From Takakia lepidozioides (taxonomy: Eukaryota; Streptophyta; Takakiopsida; Takakiales; Takakiaceae), in assembly GCA_030704615.1 (NCBI GenBank), contig CM060734.1:48316042-48380041 (forward strand): a stretch of 64,000 nt of DNA. Direction: 5' to 3'. Under the pieces are notes generated by a model, which was not told the DNA's origin, searched no databases, and was given only the letters and a program-made list of their open reading frames with translations. Positions 9,404-20,400 of the stretch are shown piece after piece (position 1 is the first letter of the stretch; the number at the start of each line of letters is the position of its first letter). Position numbers and translations under genes: made by a program.

Positions 9404-10149
9404 CTATGCTATCAACTGCCAGACTTTTCTCAAAGTGCCTCGCTCTACATGATGGTAAGATGTGGGAGGTATATCTATATCCAGAAACCTGCCACTAACC
9501 TTATCCCAAGCTATAGTAGCTCTAACCAACCCTCCTCCTCTTTCTGCCAGGTAGAGACAAAACAATACTCCCCTATCTCCCGCTCACTGAATACTAAAGA
9601 AAATAAAGGTACGGTCTGATAGTCTCTCAACTCGAAAGCTTTGAGACGGTTGTGGGTGTCTTCGTTGCGAATGACTGCATCTCCTTTAAGCAGAACAAAC
9701 TGTTTGTTGCTAATGAACCCCCGTTCGTGGTTGCCTCGTGCAGAGCGTGTCCGGCTGCAACCACGTCTGATTGCAAAAACTTGTGCAGCTCCTGCTCCTT
9801 TGCTCCAGTACACCACGGCCTTGTGGTTGAACACCTTGGTCCCCGGGGCTGTCTTTGGCTGTGTTCCAAGCCTAGCTTCCACCCACTTTGGTATTTCACC
9901 TACAGCTGCAGAACTGCTTGCTCCAACAAAGTTCTGACTGTCCAAAGCAATATTGAGGCCCTCAACGCCAACTACAACAATTTGTTGTCTATTGCTAATG
10001 CCTGACTCCCAGTATGCAATCAACTCGTCCAACTGCTCTCCACTCAAATCAGTCTGAGTTCCTTGAGAAACATAAATCTTGTCCCCTTGTGTGCACAGGC
10101 TAAGAGAAGAGACATGCCCTTCAATTACGTCCTCATTTCCCCCAGCCAT
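9404..10149 (-). CDS. unrecognised protein, probably one frameshift
   Basis: A 212-residue frame runs from ATG at 10149 to 9511 (MAGGNEDVIEGH...), soluble, with no membrane segment or signal peptide. I do not recognise the family. Near 9535 the coding appears to switch phase: the alternative frame continues with GLVRATIAWDKVSGRFLDID and ends at a TAG at 9404-9406, giving about 245 residues in all. Composition is protein-like (balanced charges, GVEGLNIAL, KQFVLLKGDAVIRN), unlike most shadow frames here. It stands alone between the right inverted arm and debris. It could be a host gene or cargo of an unknown element. Confidence 0.45.
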
Positions 10150-12840
10150 ACAAGGGGGACATCCCCAGATTTTTGTCTCATATAGACCACAACAGGTTCT
10201 AGAAACAGAATTATGGATCTTTCATAGCACACTCACACTCAAAAAATTCCATAGATTTTTAGCAGAGTCCAAAAAACTAAAACCAGCTCTAGATAAGTAG
10301 ATTTCCCCTTTCTGCAGCTATCCCCCCAAAAACTGTGTCAAACGGAGCTCATATGACAAAGATATGGCCAAAGAGGCTCTGCAAATATAATATATGACCT
10401 TAAATAGAAACAAATACAAAGAAAAACTATTTTCAATTGGTTTCCTTTGGTTCCCTGTTCCCACGGTTTTTTTTGGTTTTTTTTTTTCCGTTTTTTCCAA
10501 ACAGGGAGCAGACCAGATCTATGAGCTTGCTACGATCCAGCCTGCTTCTTACTCCAGTTTCTTGGATGGCTTATGGACAGGCGGTCTGTAATCGAAAGCT
10601 TCGTGGATGGTTGCTGGACTTGCACAACACATATATCATATCGGAACCACAGCTTCACTTCACCACATTCAACACAACAGGAGCAGAGCAGGGCATACAA
10701 GAGCTTGGCCGTTGATTGCGACACCTTGGAGTATGTTGGTCAGACAGCACGTCATGTCGTCGTCTCTTGTTGCAGGGCAGTGGCCTTCTTCTCTCAGATG
10801 GCTGATTCAAGGTACGTCCGACTCTAAAGGTATATGGCACGCCTGGCGCTCCAACGGGAATGCATCTCTTGGTTAAGAACTCCAAGACATGGGCAGCCTG
10901 GGATTCCGCGGGTGTCGTGCACCTCACTTCGGTAAGCTCCCCCCTCAAGTCATAGTTACTCACTTGATGCGCGCGCCTAACTCCCAACTTGGCCGCCGGT
11001 CCAACTTGGAGCTCCGGCTGCTCACCGGGGCATAACGGTCCCCCTTTGATCTCCCAAAGAACCCTCCAACGATTTGGAACCAGCGGAATTCCCTTTGGTA
11101 GTTGGTAGTCCGGAACAGCTCCCCACTCTTTGGTCGCTTTCCGGCTCGCTCGCTTACTCACTAGTTTTTGGTCACCAACGGGCTTGCACCGTTCTCGGGG
11201 TTACTACTCCCTATATATACTTCTGTAGCTATCCGCGGGGGTTTCATAAACAACCATGCCATTTTATGGCGAACCACCACGAACACCCTCGACTCCCGGT
11301 GATGAGTCGCGGTGAGTCTTGGCCCACCCACCACGGCCCCTATGGACCGTGATGAGTCCCAAGACTCCCCACGACTCCCACCACGAGGTCGCCGCCCCAG
11401 GGTGAGTCTTATGCCACCCCCACTAAGTCCCGCTAAGCTACCACCACCCCTTGTGGAGCCACCCCCACCGCAACCCGGTGTGCGGGGCTCCACCTAGTGA
11501 GCGCCTCCGCCTCATTGAGTGCCTTGGGCACTCAAGGGTGCTTCAGCCCCCCATATCTATCGCTGCCACTGCCCCCACCATAGGGGCAGCCCCTCTTGTG
11601 TCCCGACCCCCTGCCCTCAAGGCAAAGGGCCGTGACACGCGGCTTCTCCCATTTCTCTCACTTTTGGGAAATGGCTCATTCTGCTCTCCTAAATTCATGC
11701 CAGCCCTTTCAAGTAGAAGAGTGGCTGCTCTGAGCACTATCTTTGGTAGCATAACCGATTCCTGGTTTTCTCTTTGCTCTCATCCAGTCAATAGGTTATC
11801 GCTCCCAGTTTGGCTTGGAGGTTTGTTGGGGCAATCACCTTTCGCTTTTTATGCCGGATGATGTTTGAGGCTCATGTGAGGCACCACAACAGGCAGCAGT
11901 GCTGGACCTTGCCTTGATGTGTTTGACCCTCTTGTACAAACCTCGGTACTCAACAACAGAATTACAACAAGTTGAAGCCCTCCGTATTGGCCAGGACATA
12001 CACTCCCCAATTGAGGAGGTCTAAGTTGTACTTGCCAGAGATCCACTTAAGACCCGAGGGGATTTCCAAGCACACGGAGTAAAAGTGCACTCCCTCTTCA
12101 CTATGAGTGGCTGTATAACTTCCGAACACCAATACCCTCCAAGTGCCTCGGGAAGAGAGAGGGGTAGGTCATGGTCTAGGCTAAGGGTCGACGGACACAA
12201 GGTCATACACTTGACGCACACACTTAACCATCCCACACTACGATTGCACCGCCCCACCTGCTGCCACGTTACACCTATTCAAGGCCCATGCTTCCCAATT
12301 CTGCTTTACGTGGGTGCCCTTCCCCCTCAGCTCCAATCCGGAGCTTGCTGCAGCCTGCAACCTGCTCCTTTCGTGACACCTATCTGCAATTGATGATTGT
12401 TACTGGGTTAGTTTCAACTCATCAAATACAACAGGGCTCATACATTCCAGACGTTCGAAGGAGCTGCTACGTTCCCATTGAGTGCCTAGTATAAAGGCAA
12501 GGTAGGCTGAACCAACATAGAAAGCATGTCTGCTCCGAATCCCTCCATGTCCTCAAAGTTATGCTGAAACCATTCCAGCTCCAGTGTAACCTGCACAACG
12601 CCCCAACTTCGTGTTCCTATGCGTTGCTGCTGCGGCTGACGAGTTGGCAGATCACTTGAACAAAAATGCCAGAGCCTGAACACAGATAATCACTTCTCTG
12701 TCTCCAACTAGCTTGTCACAAACATAATCTACAAACCACCATAATTTTCTTCTCTCACTTTCAAAACAAAAACCACAAAGTGCTAAAACTAAACTCACCT
12801 CTGGCACTCACAGATACAAACTGATTTCTCTCGAGTGATT
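10150..12840. other. long stretch without a supported gene
   Basis: Only short overlapping frames. There is a poly-T run near 10466-10492 and a TATA-like ctatatatac at 11209-11218. On the minus strand about 12130-11950 a short frame with EGVHFYSVCLEIPSGLKWIS looks coding-like, but I cannot name it. The region may hold an old LTR element, but no diagnostic motif was found. Confidence 0.4.
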
Positions 12841-12904
12841 GAAAACTAAAATCACACTGTTGACACAGAAACACTCAATACAACACAATCACTCATTAAA
12901 ACTA

Positions 12905-13191
12905 CGAGTCGAGCCAGGGGCACCCCAAGCTATGGGGACTCCACCCCACAACATCATATTCTCCCTTCATAAACACACTTAGATTCTAAGCAGTGAAAGA
13001 GCTCGGTCGTGCAGGCTCAACTCGAGAGAGATGAGCCGCACGACTGACGCTCTCATGAAGATAAGATGGTTCAGGTGTCAAGCTAAACTTGACACCTGAT
13101 TTAACACTTGAACTAAATCCAAGTGTTAAATACAAATAACTAGCTTTATTCTAGTTAGTTTCACACTGTGTTTATTTAACTTGACACATCG
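12905..13191 (-). repeat. diverged LTR-like relative of the E1/E2 LTR
   Basis: Read on the minus strand it starts tgtcaagttaaataaac, then gtgtgaaactaactag, cttggatttagt, and near the end gagttgagcc and gcttggggtgcccc. The same landmarks in the same order occur in 8493-8720. No internal element sequence adjoins it, so it may be a solo LTR or fragment. Confidence 0.6.
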
Positions 13192-13213
13192 ATGACCTTG
13201 CCATCCACTGTCC

Positions 13214-13813
13214 ATGTGGTGCGAGCGCACTGCATCTCATGATGTGGTTTGTGATGCGGTGGCATCTGTTGCTCGGGAAACAATGTATCATGTATTACGT
13301 GAGCAACCCCATCTTCGGCCGACGCTCACATCCCACTCTACACGCCGCCATGTTGACATCGTTCTCTTCAGAGATGGTCTGTGTACCCTTGCAGATGTTG
13401 TTCTTGCCGACACCACTTGAGCAGATCTGCTATCCTGAGCAGCCACCACACAAGGCACGGCAACCACTATAGCAGCTCAGGCCAAAGAGCGCGATTATAG
13501 CGATCATGACCCCACCAACAAATTCCTTCCGCTGGCGGTCGAGATATTTGGCTTCTTGCACAGCCACTTTGATGATTTCCTTCGGACATGTGCACATCAT
13601 GCAGCGCACCACAGGTCCACTGGCATCCCACATGCCTCCATCTTTGTCGCATACTATCGGCAACGTGTTTCAGTTGCTTTGCAGAGAGCACAAGCCATAT
13701 CTATTTTGCATCGGGCTGATGTGGCTGGCTCCGCGTCATCTCATCTTCCACCTATGCCTGACACTTTGTCTGATCTCCTCCAGGTTGTTGGCCGGGAGGG
13801 TCGTTCTGGTTGA
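13214..13813 (+). pseudogene. C-terminal part of a retroelement-derived protein
   Basis: A single frame runs through, broken by TGA at 13418 and 13436. It reads REQPHLRPTLTSHSTRRHVD, IVLFRDGLCTLADVVLAD, then AQAKERDYSDHDPTNKFLPL, AVEIFGFLHSHFDDFLRTCA, and ends LSDLLQVVGREG. This pattern recurs C-terminal to reverse transcriptase in proteins annotated from seed-free plants (recalled, not searched). Both stops sit where CGA (Arg) would be expected, consistent with C-to-T decay. Confidence 0.5.
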
Positions 13814-14919
13814 GTAGCCTACTATAGCTTTTGTTTTCTTCCTGGTTGAGTAGCTTACTATAGCTACCCCCCACCCCCCTAACCCCACCCCCTTTTTGGG
13901 AACTTCTCATCTTTTCTACGTTCGCCCATTGTACATGTTGTAAATAAAATCTTAGAGGGTTTCGTCATCTACAGAACTGTCTGTCTGTTCAGCTTCTCTG
14001 TCAATGGAGTCAGATCTGAAATTTTTGAGGTTATGAAAGTGGCCATTGTGACACAAGAAATGTGGAAGCTGATTCGATAACATGCACAAAACAGATTGAA
14101 TACTCAGAGCTGACCAACTCGCTTTGTTTTGGTATCCTTCCAAATCTCATCCGGATAAACAAATTTACGTTGACTGCAGAAGTTTGCCTCATTCTGAGGC
14201 GAGTTTGAAGCAGCTTCCGTTACGTTTATTCACAAGTGTGACTGCAAAACTGAGTTACTCAACCCTCGCGTCCTAAACTCTGACGGTTTACCCTCTAATC
14301 CTGTCGCTTTCAAACTGACTGACTGCAGCCTGAGCGTGATCTCATGGACTGTGTTTCCGCCGAAATTCTATGACACAGCGAAGGGTCTGTTACTCCTGAA
14401 CTCGTGCACTTTCTCTATACACACACGGGCACTCACACTCTTTCAGAAATAAAATCAGCCATTGGACGTCACAGTGGAGCTTCGATCATTCCAACGAAGG
14501 TACTGACGACAGACAGAGTAGAGTGCGAGAAGTTGGAAGTGGGGCAATGTGGGCTGCGCTACAGACGTAAACAAGAGATGGGAGGGAGGGGGTTGTGGAT
14601 GCCAGTCCACATGGGTGGTGGGGATCCTACGCAGGGGAGTATCGAGCATCCACGCTCGCTGGTGGGTTGTTGCATACCCCACAAATCTGAAGTGTACAGC
14701 AGGTATTGTTTCAATGTTGACCTAACGTTCCGCTCAATTCATTAGATTGTTACTTTTTGTTCTAGGAGTGTACGACCGCAGTAGTTTCATAACCCTGTTA
14801 AAATGTAGCAACAACCTGTCTTCATGGAGACATTCCTCTTTGTAGTGTGGAGGAGTTTTGAGATATGTTATGTGAGTTTGATCGTAAAAGCTTGCAACTG
14901 AGAGTTTGAGTTCTACAGG
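13814..14919. other. intergenic, upstream of the PPR gene
   Basis: A short direct repeat (ggttgagtagcytactatagct) occurs at about 13809 and 13844, followed by a C-rich stretch. No gene recognised. The 3' end presumably contains the promoter and 5' leader of the PPR gene; no clear TATA box could be assigned. Confidence 0.4.
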
Positions 14920-16758
14920 ATGGCAGGGTTTCATCAGGCACCATTGTTTGAATCAGGCACTTATGTCTGTCTCTTGCAGGAGTGCATCAAAATTAAGGAT
15001 CTACAATCGGGAAGGAAAGTGCATGACCACATTATAAAGAGTGGATTCAATCCAAACAACTGTCTACTCAACACCCTTGTCAACATGTATACGAAGTGTG
15101 GAAGAGTGGTCGATGCACGCCAAGTATTTGACAAAATGCCTAAACGAGATATGTTTACTTGGAATATAATGATAGCAGGATATGCAAAACAAGGGTGCGG
15201 TAGGGAGGCTTTTGAAATCTATGAGCAATTGAGGCAAGAACGGGCAATGCCTGACAAGGTCACATTCACCAGTGTTCTTCATGCGTGTGCCAGCCTAGGA
15301 GCCCTGGAAAAGGGCAAAGAAGTCCATGCTGACATTATCAAGGCGGGAATTGTGCCAGATATCATGCTGGAGACTGCCCTTGCTGACATGTATGCAAAAT
15401 GTGGGAGAATAAATGATGCATGTCGGTTGTTCAACAATATGGCTGCACAAGATGTTGTCTCATGGAATGCAATGATTGCAGGATATGCTCAGCAGGGTTG
15501 TGCTAGGGAGGCATTTGAGATGTATGAGCGAATGATATGGGAAGGGTTGACGCCCGACAAGGTCACATTCATTTGTGTTCTCAATGTCTGTACCAGCCTG
15601 GCAGTCCTTGAAAAGGGCATAGAGGTCCATGCTAACGTCATCCAAGCTAGAATTGCCCCAGATATCATTCTGGACACCGCTCTTGTCAACATGTATGCCA
15701 AATGTGGAAGCATGAAGGATGCATGTCAAGTATTCGACAATATGGCTAAACGGGATGTGGTATCATGGAGTGCCATGATCGCAGGATATGCTCAGCAGGG
15801 GCATGCTGGGGAGGCTTTGGCGACATACGAGCGAATGTTACAGGAATGTGTGACACCTGATAGAGTTGCTTTCATTTGTGTTCTCAATGCATGTGCTAGC
15901 CAGGGAGCCCTGGCAAAGGGCAAAGAGATCCATGCTGAGATCAGCAAAGCCAGAATCGTTCCTGATATCATTCTGGAGACTGCCCTTGCTGACATGTATG
16001 CCAAATGTGGGAGCATGAAGGATGCACATCTAGTGTTCAACAGTATGGCTCAGCAAAACGTGGTCTCATGGAACACAATGATTGGAGGATACATTCAGTA
16101 TGGTTGTGGTGGGGAGGCTTTGGAGATGTATGAGCAAATGATACAGGAGGACATGACGCCTGACATGGTCACGTTCACTTCTGTTCTCAATGCTTGTGCC
16201 AGCCTGGCAGTCCTAGAAAAGGGCAGAGAGGTCCATGCTGACATCATCAGAGCTGGAATTGCACCAGATGTTATTCTGGAGACTGCTCTTGCTGATATGT
16301 ATGCCAAATGCGGGAGCATGAAGGATGGACGCCAAGTGTTTGACAGTATGACTCGACGAAATGTGGTCTCGTGGAGTGCAATGATTGGAGGATATGCTCA
16401 ACATGGGTATGGTAGAGAGGCCCTGCAACTATTCGAACAAATGCAGCAGGAAGGTTTTAAGCCAGATGTTATCAGCTTTGCATGTGTTATGTCTGCGTGC
16501 AGCCATGTGGGCCTAGTGGATGAAGCCCGTCATTACTTGGATTGCATGAGCCGAGATCATTGCCTCATTCCTACAGTGGAACATTTTGGCTGCATGGTGG
16601 ACCTTCTTGGCCGTGCAGGGCAACTGACTGAGGCAGAGGACTTTATCAAGAATATGCCAATCAAACCAGATTCTTTAGTTTGGGGGACTCTGCTGGGTGC
16701 CAGCCGAATCTACAGTGATGTGGAGGTAGCAGAACGAGCGGCAAAATGCCTTCTGTAG
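14920..16758 (+). CDS. PLS-class pentatricopeptide repeat protein, truncated in the E region
   Basis: 612 residues, intronless. From residue ~13 it is built of L-S-P triplets of about 101 residues, five in succession. A typical triplet holds SVLHACASLGALEKGKEVHA (L), ETALADMYAKCGRINDA (S) and VVSWNAMIAGYAQQG (P). The closing repeats are FACVMSACSHVGLVDEARHY and HFGCMVDLLGRAGQLTEAE, then the start of an E motif (WGTLLGAS...), ended by TAG after AAKCLL. Such proteins bind organellar RNA, and those with E/DYW tails direct C-to-U editing. This copy lacks E2 and DYW, and remnants follow the stop (16759-17015). No strong transit peptide is visible. The ATG at 14920 is the first in frame; a ttctacag just before it could be a 5'UTR splice acceptor. 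It could still act as an RNA binder needing a partner for editing, or be a pseudogene. Confidence 0.85.
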   Translation: MAGFHQAPLFESGTYVCLLQECIKIKDLQSGRKVHDHIIKSGFNPNNCLLNTLVNMYTKCGRVVDARQVFDKMPKRDMFTWNIMIAGYAKQGCGREAFEIYEQLRQERAMPDKVTFTSVLHACASLGALEKGKEVHADIIKAGIVPDIMLETALADMYAKCGRINDACRLFNNMAAQDVVSWNAMIAGYAQQGCAREAFEMYERMIWEGLTPDKVTFICVLNVCTSLAVLEKGIEVHANVIQARIAPDIILDTALVNMYAKCGSMKDACQVFDNMAKRDVVSWSAMIAGYAQQGHAGEALATYERMLQECVTPDRVAFICVLNACASQGALAKGKEIHAEISKARIVPDIILETALADMYAKCGSMKDAHLVFNSMAQQNVVSWNTMIGGYIQYGCGGEALEMYEQMIQEDMTPDMVTFTSVLNACASLAVLEKGREVHADIIRAGIAPDVILETALADMYAKCGSMKDGRQVFDSMTRRNVVSWSAMIGGYAQHGYGREALQLFEQMQQEGFKPDVISFACVMSACSHVGLVDEARHYLDCMSRDHCLIPTVEHFGCMVDLLGRAGQLTEAEDFIKNMPIKPDSLVWGTLLGASRIYSDVEVAERAAKCLL

Positions 16759-17015
16759 TAGGATACATAGGACACACAGCTTTTGTTGTGCTATCGAACT
16801 TCTACGCTGTGGCAGGTGGAATGAAAGGCAGCAGGTAGGACAATGATGGAGGGGAGAGGTGTCAGATACAGCCCAGGCGTAGCTGCATTGAGATCATTAT
16901 AGAAGACAAATAGCATCAGCAAGATTCATGCTGAGCTGAAAATATATCTGGCCAGATGAAGAAGGCTGAGTACATACGGACAAAACTGATTTATCTCGAC
17001 CACCTCTTCGTTTCT
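16759..17015 (+). pseudogene. decayed E/E+ and DYW-proximal tail of the PPR gene
   Basis: In shifting frames after the PPR stop: GHTAFVVLSNFYAVAG, then RWNERQQVGQ, then MEGRGVRYSPGV, then SKIHAELKIYLAR and MKKAEYIRT. These match, in order, the usual continuation of plant DYW-type PPR proteins (GHTAPFVLLSNIYA..., then a GVRK-like motif, then HAELK...MKKAGY). The DYW deaminase itself was not recognised further on. Confidence 0.7.
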
Positions 17016-17389
17016 TACACAGATGCCATGTCAGCACGAGCCACCACTAGCCACTGGACAAGCCTCACAGCCTTTTCAAACCAAAAAGCGGACAAGAATG
17101 GTGCAAGTGGACAAAATCAAATCATGTTTATCCCTCTCTCTTTCTTGTTTAGGATTTCTTGTTGAAAGTACTGCACAGTCATGGAGCCTTTTGCTCAGAA
17201 AATCATTGTAGGAACTGTAATTGTGCAACTTCCCATTAGGCAGTGGTGTCTTGGCATTCATGATGTCTGAAAAAGGAAAGTAATTTATAGTCTGGAAATG
17301 TGTACAACATTGTGAAATTGGGTGTGGAACAGTCAAGGTATGCTGCTTCAGCTGTTGGACAGGCACTGCCTCCATTGTAACTCACAGAT

Positions 17390-17840
17390 GGAGGATCCAA
17401 GCTCACCTGAGTCTGCCTACGACTTTGTCTATCTCTCAGTTGATTTCAAGTGAAGATACTTCAATGGAAGAATTCCTTGAAACCATCACCAGTCTTGTTG
17501 CCCAACTTGCTAGCTTTGGTGAAGAGATCGAGGAGCACATTCTGAATGCATTGCCCGATTCATACCTTGCTTATGGAGATTCCATCATGGCTCAGAGGGA
17601 GCTCCCAGAACGAAGCCCTGTGGGTGAAGTTGAACTTCAATCACGCGTATAAGAGTACTCGGGGGGCCAGACTTGCCTCGACCATGAAATCATCAACGGG
17701 TACCTGCAACCGATGTGGTAAGGAGAGTCACTGGACGAAGAAATATTGCTCGGTGCCATATGACGAAATCATCCGATCTCGATCCCAACAGGCCAACGTC
17801 GTGGAGGACATGCCAAAAGAATCTGATGTTTCTACTCTCC
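17390..17840 (+). pseudogene. copia-type gag remnant with zinc knuckle
   Basis: Two overlapping frames (17425-17652 and 17546-17878) give LETITSLVAQLASFGEEIEE and HILNALPDSYLAY, typical of the copia Gag (UBN2-like) domain, then CNRCGKESHWTKKYC, a CCHC knuckle (CX2CX4HX5C). No protease or integrase follows. An isolated fragment. Confidence 0.65.
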
Positions 17841-18301
17841 TTCCCTCCAAGATAATATCCTGCTGGCAGCTAATTTGACACTTTGATTAACCTTGCGTGT
17901 GTTGAGGCTGTCCCGTTTAATAGTTGCTTCAAGCGTAAGTGCTCACCTGGGTGTGGTTTTGCCTCTCTTGTTGACCCAGAAAATATCTTGTGTTCACTCG
18001 CCACATGTATTGATTTATACTGAGGCGAAATCCCTTTTTGGTGCAGCTGTGAGTGGTGTGTGGCCATCAGTATGTACAAGGTCAACCCAAGGACCCACAG
18101 CAACATGGTGAGAAGTTTGCATGAAAGTGTGGTATAGAGCAACCATTCAAGTAGGGCAGGTCTATCAATAGAGCAGTTTGCTGCCAAAGATCTGGAATCT
18201 GCATGGCTGTACCCACTTCTTTAGATGGAGCATCTGAATATGTTGGTACTTTAGATCACACTGAGATCTGACCTGCAGTGATGACTATGTGGATTTTCCA
18301 G

Positions 18302-18443
18302 GAACAGGTGCAACTTGGGGTACGCGTTTGTTAACTTTACCAGCGTGGAGGCAACAAAGAGGCTCTACAAAGCCTTTCATGCTCAACAATGGGTGGCCTT
18401 CAATTCTCGCAAAATTTGCCAAGTCATTTACGCCCGTGTCCAG
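18302..18443 (+). pseudogene. exon of a TERMINAL EAR1-like / Mei2-like RNA-binding protein (third RRM)
   Basis: Bounded by acceptor ttttccag and donor CAG|gtctgt. It encodes [20 protein letters not shown] followed by [20 protein letters not shown] and ARVQ, which is the RNP1 half of the C-terminal Mei2-type RRM. The SRKICQV-YAR form is characteristic of plant TEL proteins. The preceding half of the RRM (MIKNIPN...) was not found upstream, so this appears to be a gene fragment or a degraded gene. Confidence 0.7.
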
Positions 18444-18668
18444 GTCTGTAATGGCCTTGGTCAATGTACCGGTCTGGATATTCCAGAAGTGATATTAGAA
18501 CTCCTGTTACCTTTTAAGTGATGCCTACATACACTTGAATGCAGGTCCACCTTAGTGAACAGGGATCTTGTGCATACCACTGGCATATTTTTAAAAGCTA
18601 CTGTAGTGATTGTACAAAGTTGTAAGTTTAGTCAATGGCTGTTAACGGCATTTGGGTTCTTACAAGCA

Positions 18669-18915
18669 GGGAGGAGGCGCACTGGAGGAGCACTTCCGTA
18701 TCAGACGCCAGAGCATGTTGGGACTGTTCATTCTGCATTGCATGAGCTCCCATTTGCATTACAAAGGGCGGGCAAGTATCCTGGCCTGTCCGAGCAACAG
18801 GCTAGGCCAGAATACTTGCAGTTTGCCCCGCATCTTGGGCCCACATGCAAGCCATACGGTTGGGCCTGTCAGTGGGTTCAAGTTCCACTTCGGCCTTTGC
18901 CATTTCCAAGGTAAT
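18669..18915 (+). pseudogene. possible next exon of the TEL/Mei2-like fragment
   Basis: After an acceptor-like cag the sequence reads GGALEEHFR, matching the conserved continuation of the Mei2 RRM (G-x-EAL-x-EHF). It then drifts; one frame gives TPEHVGTVHSALHELPFAL. It lies 225 bp after the previous exon's donor. Coding potential beyond EHFR is uncertain. Confidence 0.45.
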
Positions 18916-19227
18916 AGGTTGGCAATGGAGGGAGCAATTTAATGACTTAGTGGCATACTTACATTCATTACCTTCCATTTTTTAGTAGCCTACTGGCAAG
19001 ATTATATCTACGATAGTTAGGCGTTGCACTTTTGGTGGGGGTCCGTGTCACCCCAGCTGTGTGTCACAGTGCTCTGTGTTACCCCAGCTTGTGTGATTTA
19101 TGTCAACGTGTCAACCCATGCTTGGTGTATATTCTTTCCTAGGATAACCAAATTGGAATATGGAACCATCACCAATGTGAATCACAGATAAGTACCTAGT
19201 CAAAAAGTAAAAGTAAGAGGCCTTTCG
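18916..19227. other. unassigned sequence before duplicated block A
   Basis: No gene recognised. It contains a short gtgtcaccccagctgtgtgtcacag stretch with local repetition. Confidence 0.4.
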
Positions 19228-19434
19228 AATTATGGTGTCTCTTGACACCAAAGGACAACTGCCTCCTGGCTGGAGGGTTGGACACCTTGTACATAGTTGG
19301 CAACCAAGTTGTAGCCCGATGGTATTGGGCACATACCACCTGGGAAGTGGTCTTGGGTTCAATCCACTTGTCACAAAGGTGTCCAGTGCCCACCTTCCAG
19401 ACAATAGCCCTTCAAGTCAAGAGACACCATAATT
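19228..19434. mobile_element. ~205 bp MITE-like element (copy A)
   Basis: Terminal inverted repeats aattatggtgtctcttgac (19228-19246) and gtcaagagacaccataatt (19416-19434) are perfect. The target duplication is ambiguous (possibly TA), because the ends are palindromic. A second copy lies at 63119-63332. Its outer tip coincides with the boundary of duplicated block A. Confidence 0.7.
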
Positions 19435-19940
19435 TAGGCTTCCTTCAGGAGGCATCATTATTATTCTTTCCTAGTAGTACGTTTTATACAGGCAATTTTG
19501 CACTTTCAGTGACATTAAATTGGAGTTGGACCGATTGGAGTGACATTCCCTTCCCTATCACCCCCACTCCTGTACTTAGTGTTACCCTGCTTGGTGTAGC
19601 CCAGCTCTGTTCACCCCAGCTTATGGTTAATGTTACCCTAATTTGAGCTTATCTTCCTGTAAGCACATTTTGAACTTACCAAATTTGGACTGTGGAGGTA
19701 CACCAATTCATGATTGGAGTAGCTTTTCAGTGACAGTCACAAAAAGTTGATCATTTCTGTTTTTTTCCACTGGCATAGTCACAAAATGTTGAGTGATTCT
19801 CCAATCTTCTAATGGCTTAACTAGCTTGCTTGTATACTATAGAGCAATGCTCCTCCTATATAGCATTTTTTTTTCATACTACAGTATTGAGCTCAAAGAA
19901 AGCTCATGCTTCATGCTTCAACTAAATGTCTGTACAGTTT

Positions 19941-20400
19941 CTACTGTCCAGGACTACCTCCAACCAAAGATGACATTGTCGCAGGGTCCTTAACGAAGGT
20001 GAATTTAAATGTCGAGTGCGACATGATGTTGCCTTGCAAGAAAGAATTGTGCAATCGAGCATTGGTAGCTGCAGGATGACTTGTAGCCAGAACCTCAGGT
20101 GCATGATGGGCAACCAACTCAGGATCAACTCCAGAAGCAACTATTGCAGAACAAGGAACATCCACAACAGATTTGCCCTCCTCTGGCACTATAGGAGAGG
20201 CAGCCACGGTATTGATAGGGGCCTGAGGGACATCCACTTTTGAAATCTGACCAGATGCAAGCACCTCACCCACGGCAGGAACTGGCAGTGACACTGCAAT
20301 CGGAACAGGAGCTGGAACTGACGCAGGAACTTGCAGTCTAACAGCAATTGGCACAGAAGCTGGCACTTCAGATGCAAGAGTGGTGTTGGGAATGGCTTAG
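19941..20400 (-). CDS. Val/Pro/Ala-rich open frame in block A
   Basis: Up to 141 residues with tandem PASVPIAV-like repeats, then a more normal stretch (FLQGNIMSHSTFKFTFVKD). The apparent start is GTG, with a stop shortly upstream and no ATG, so if real it would be an internal exon. The same frame is preserved in copy B (62199-62624). Function unknown. Confidence 0.25.

Noticed and set aside
10655-11161. 168-residue minus-strand open frame
   Set aside because: No recognisable domain, overlapping frames on both strands, Arg/Pro-rich composition typical of GC-rich non-coding DNA.
11451-11861. 136-residue plus-strand open frame
   Set aside because: No family or consistent coding signal; overlapped by other frames of equal quality.
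15460-16428. Minus-strand open frames under the PPR gene
   Set aside because: Shadows of the repeated PPR coding sequence.
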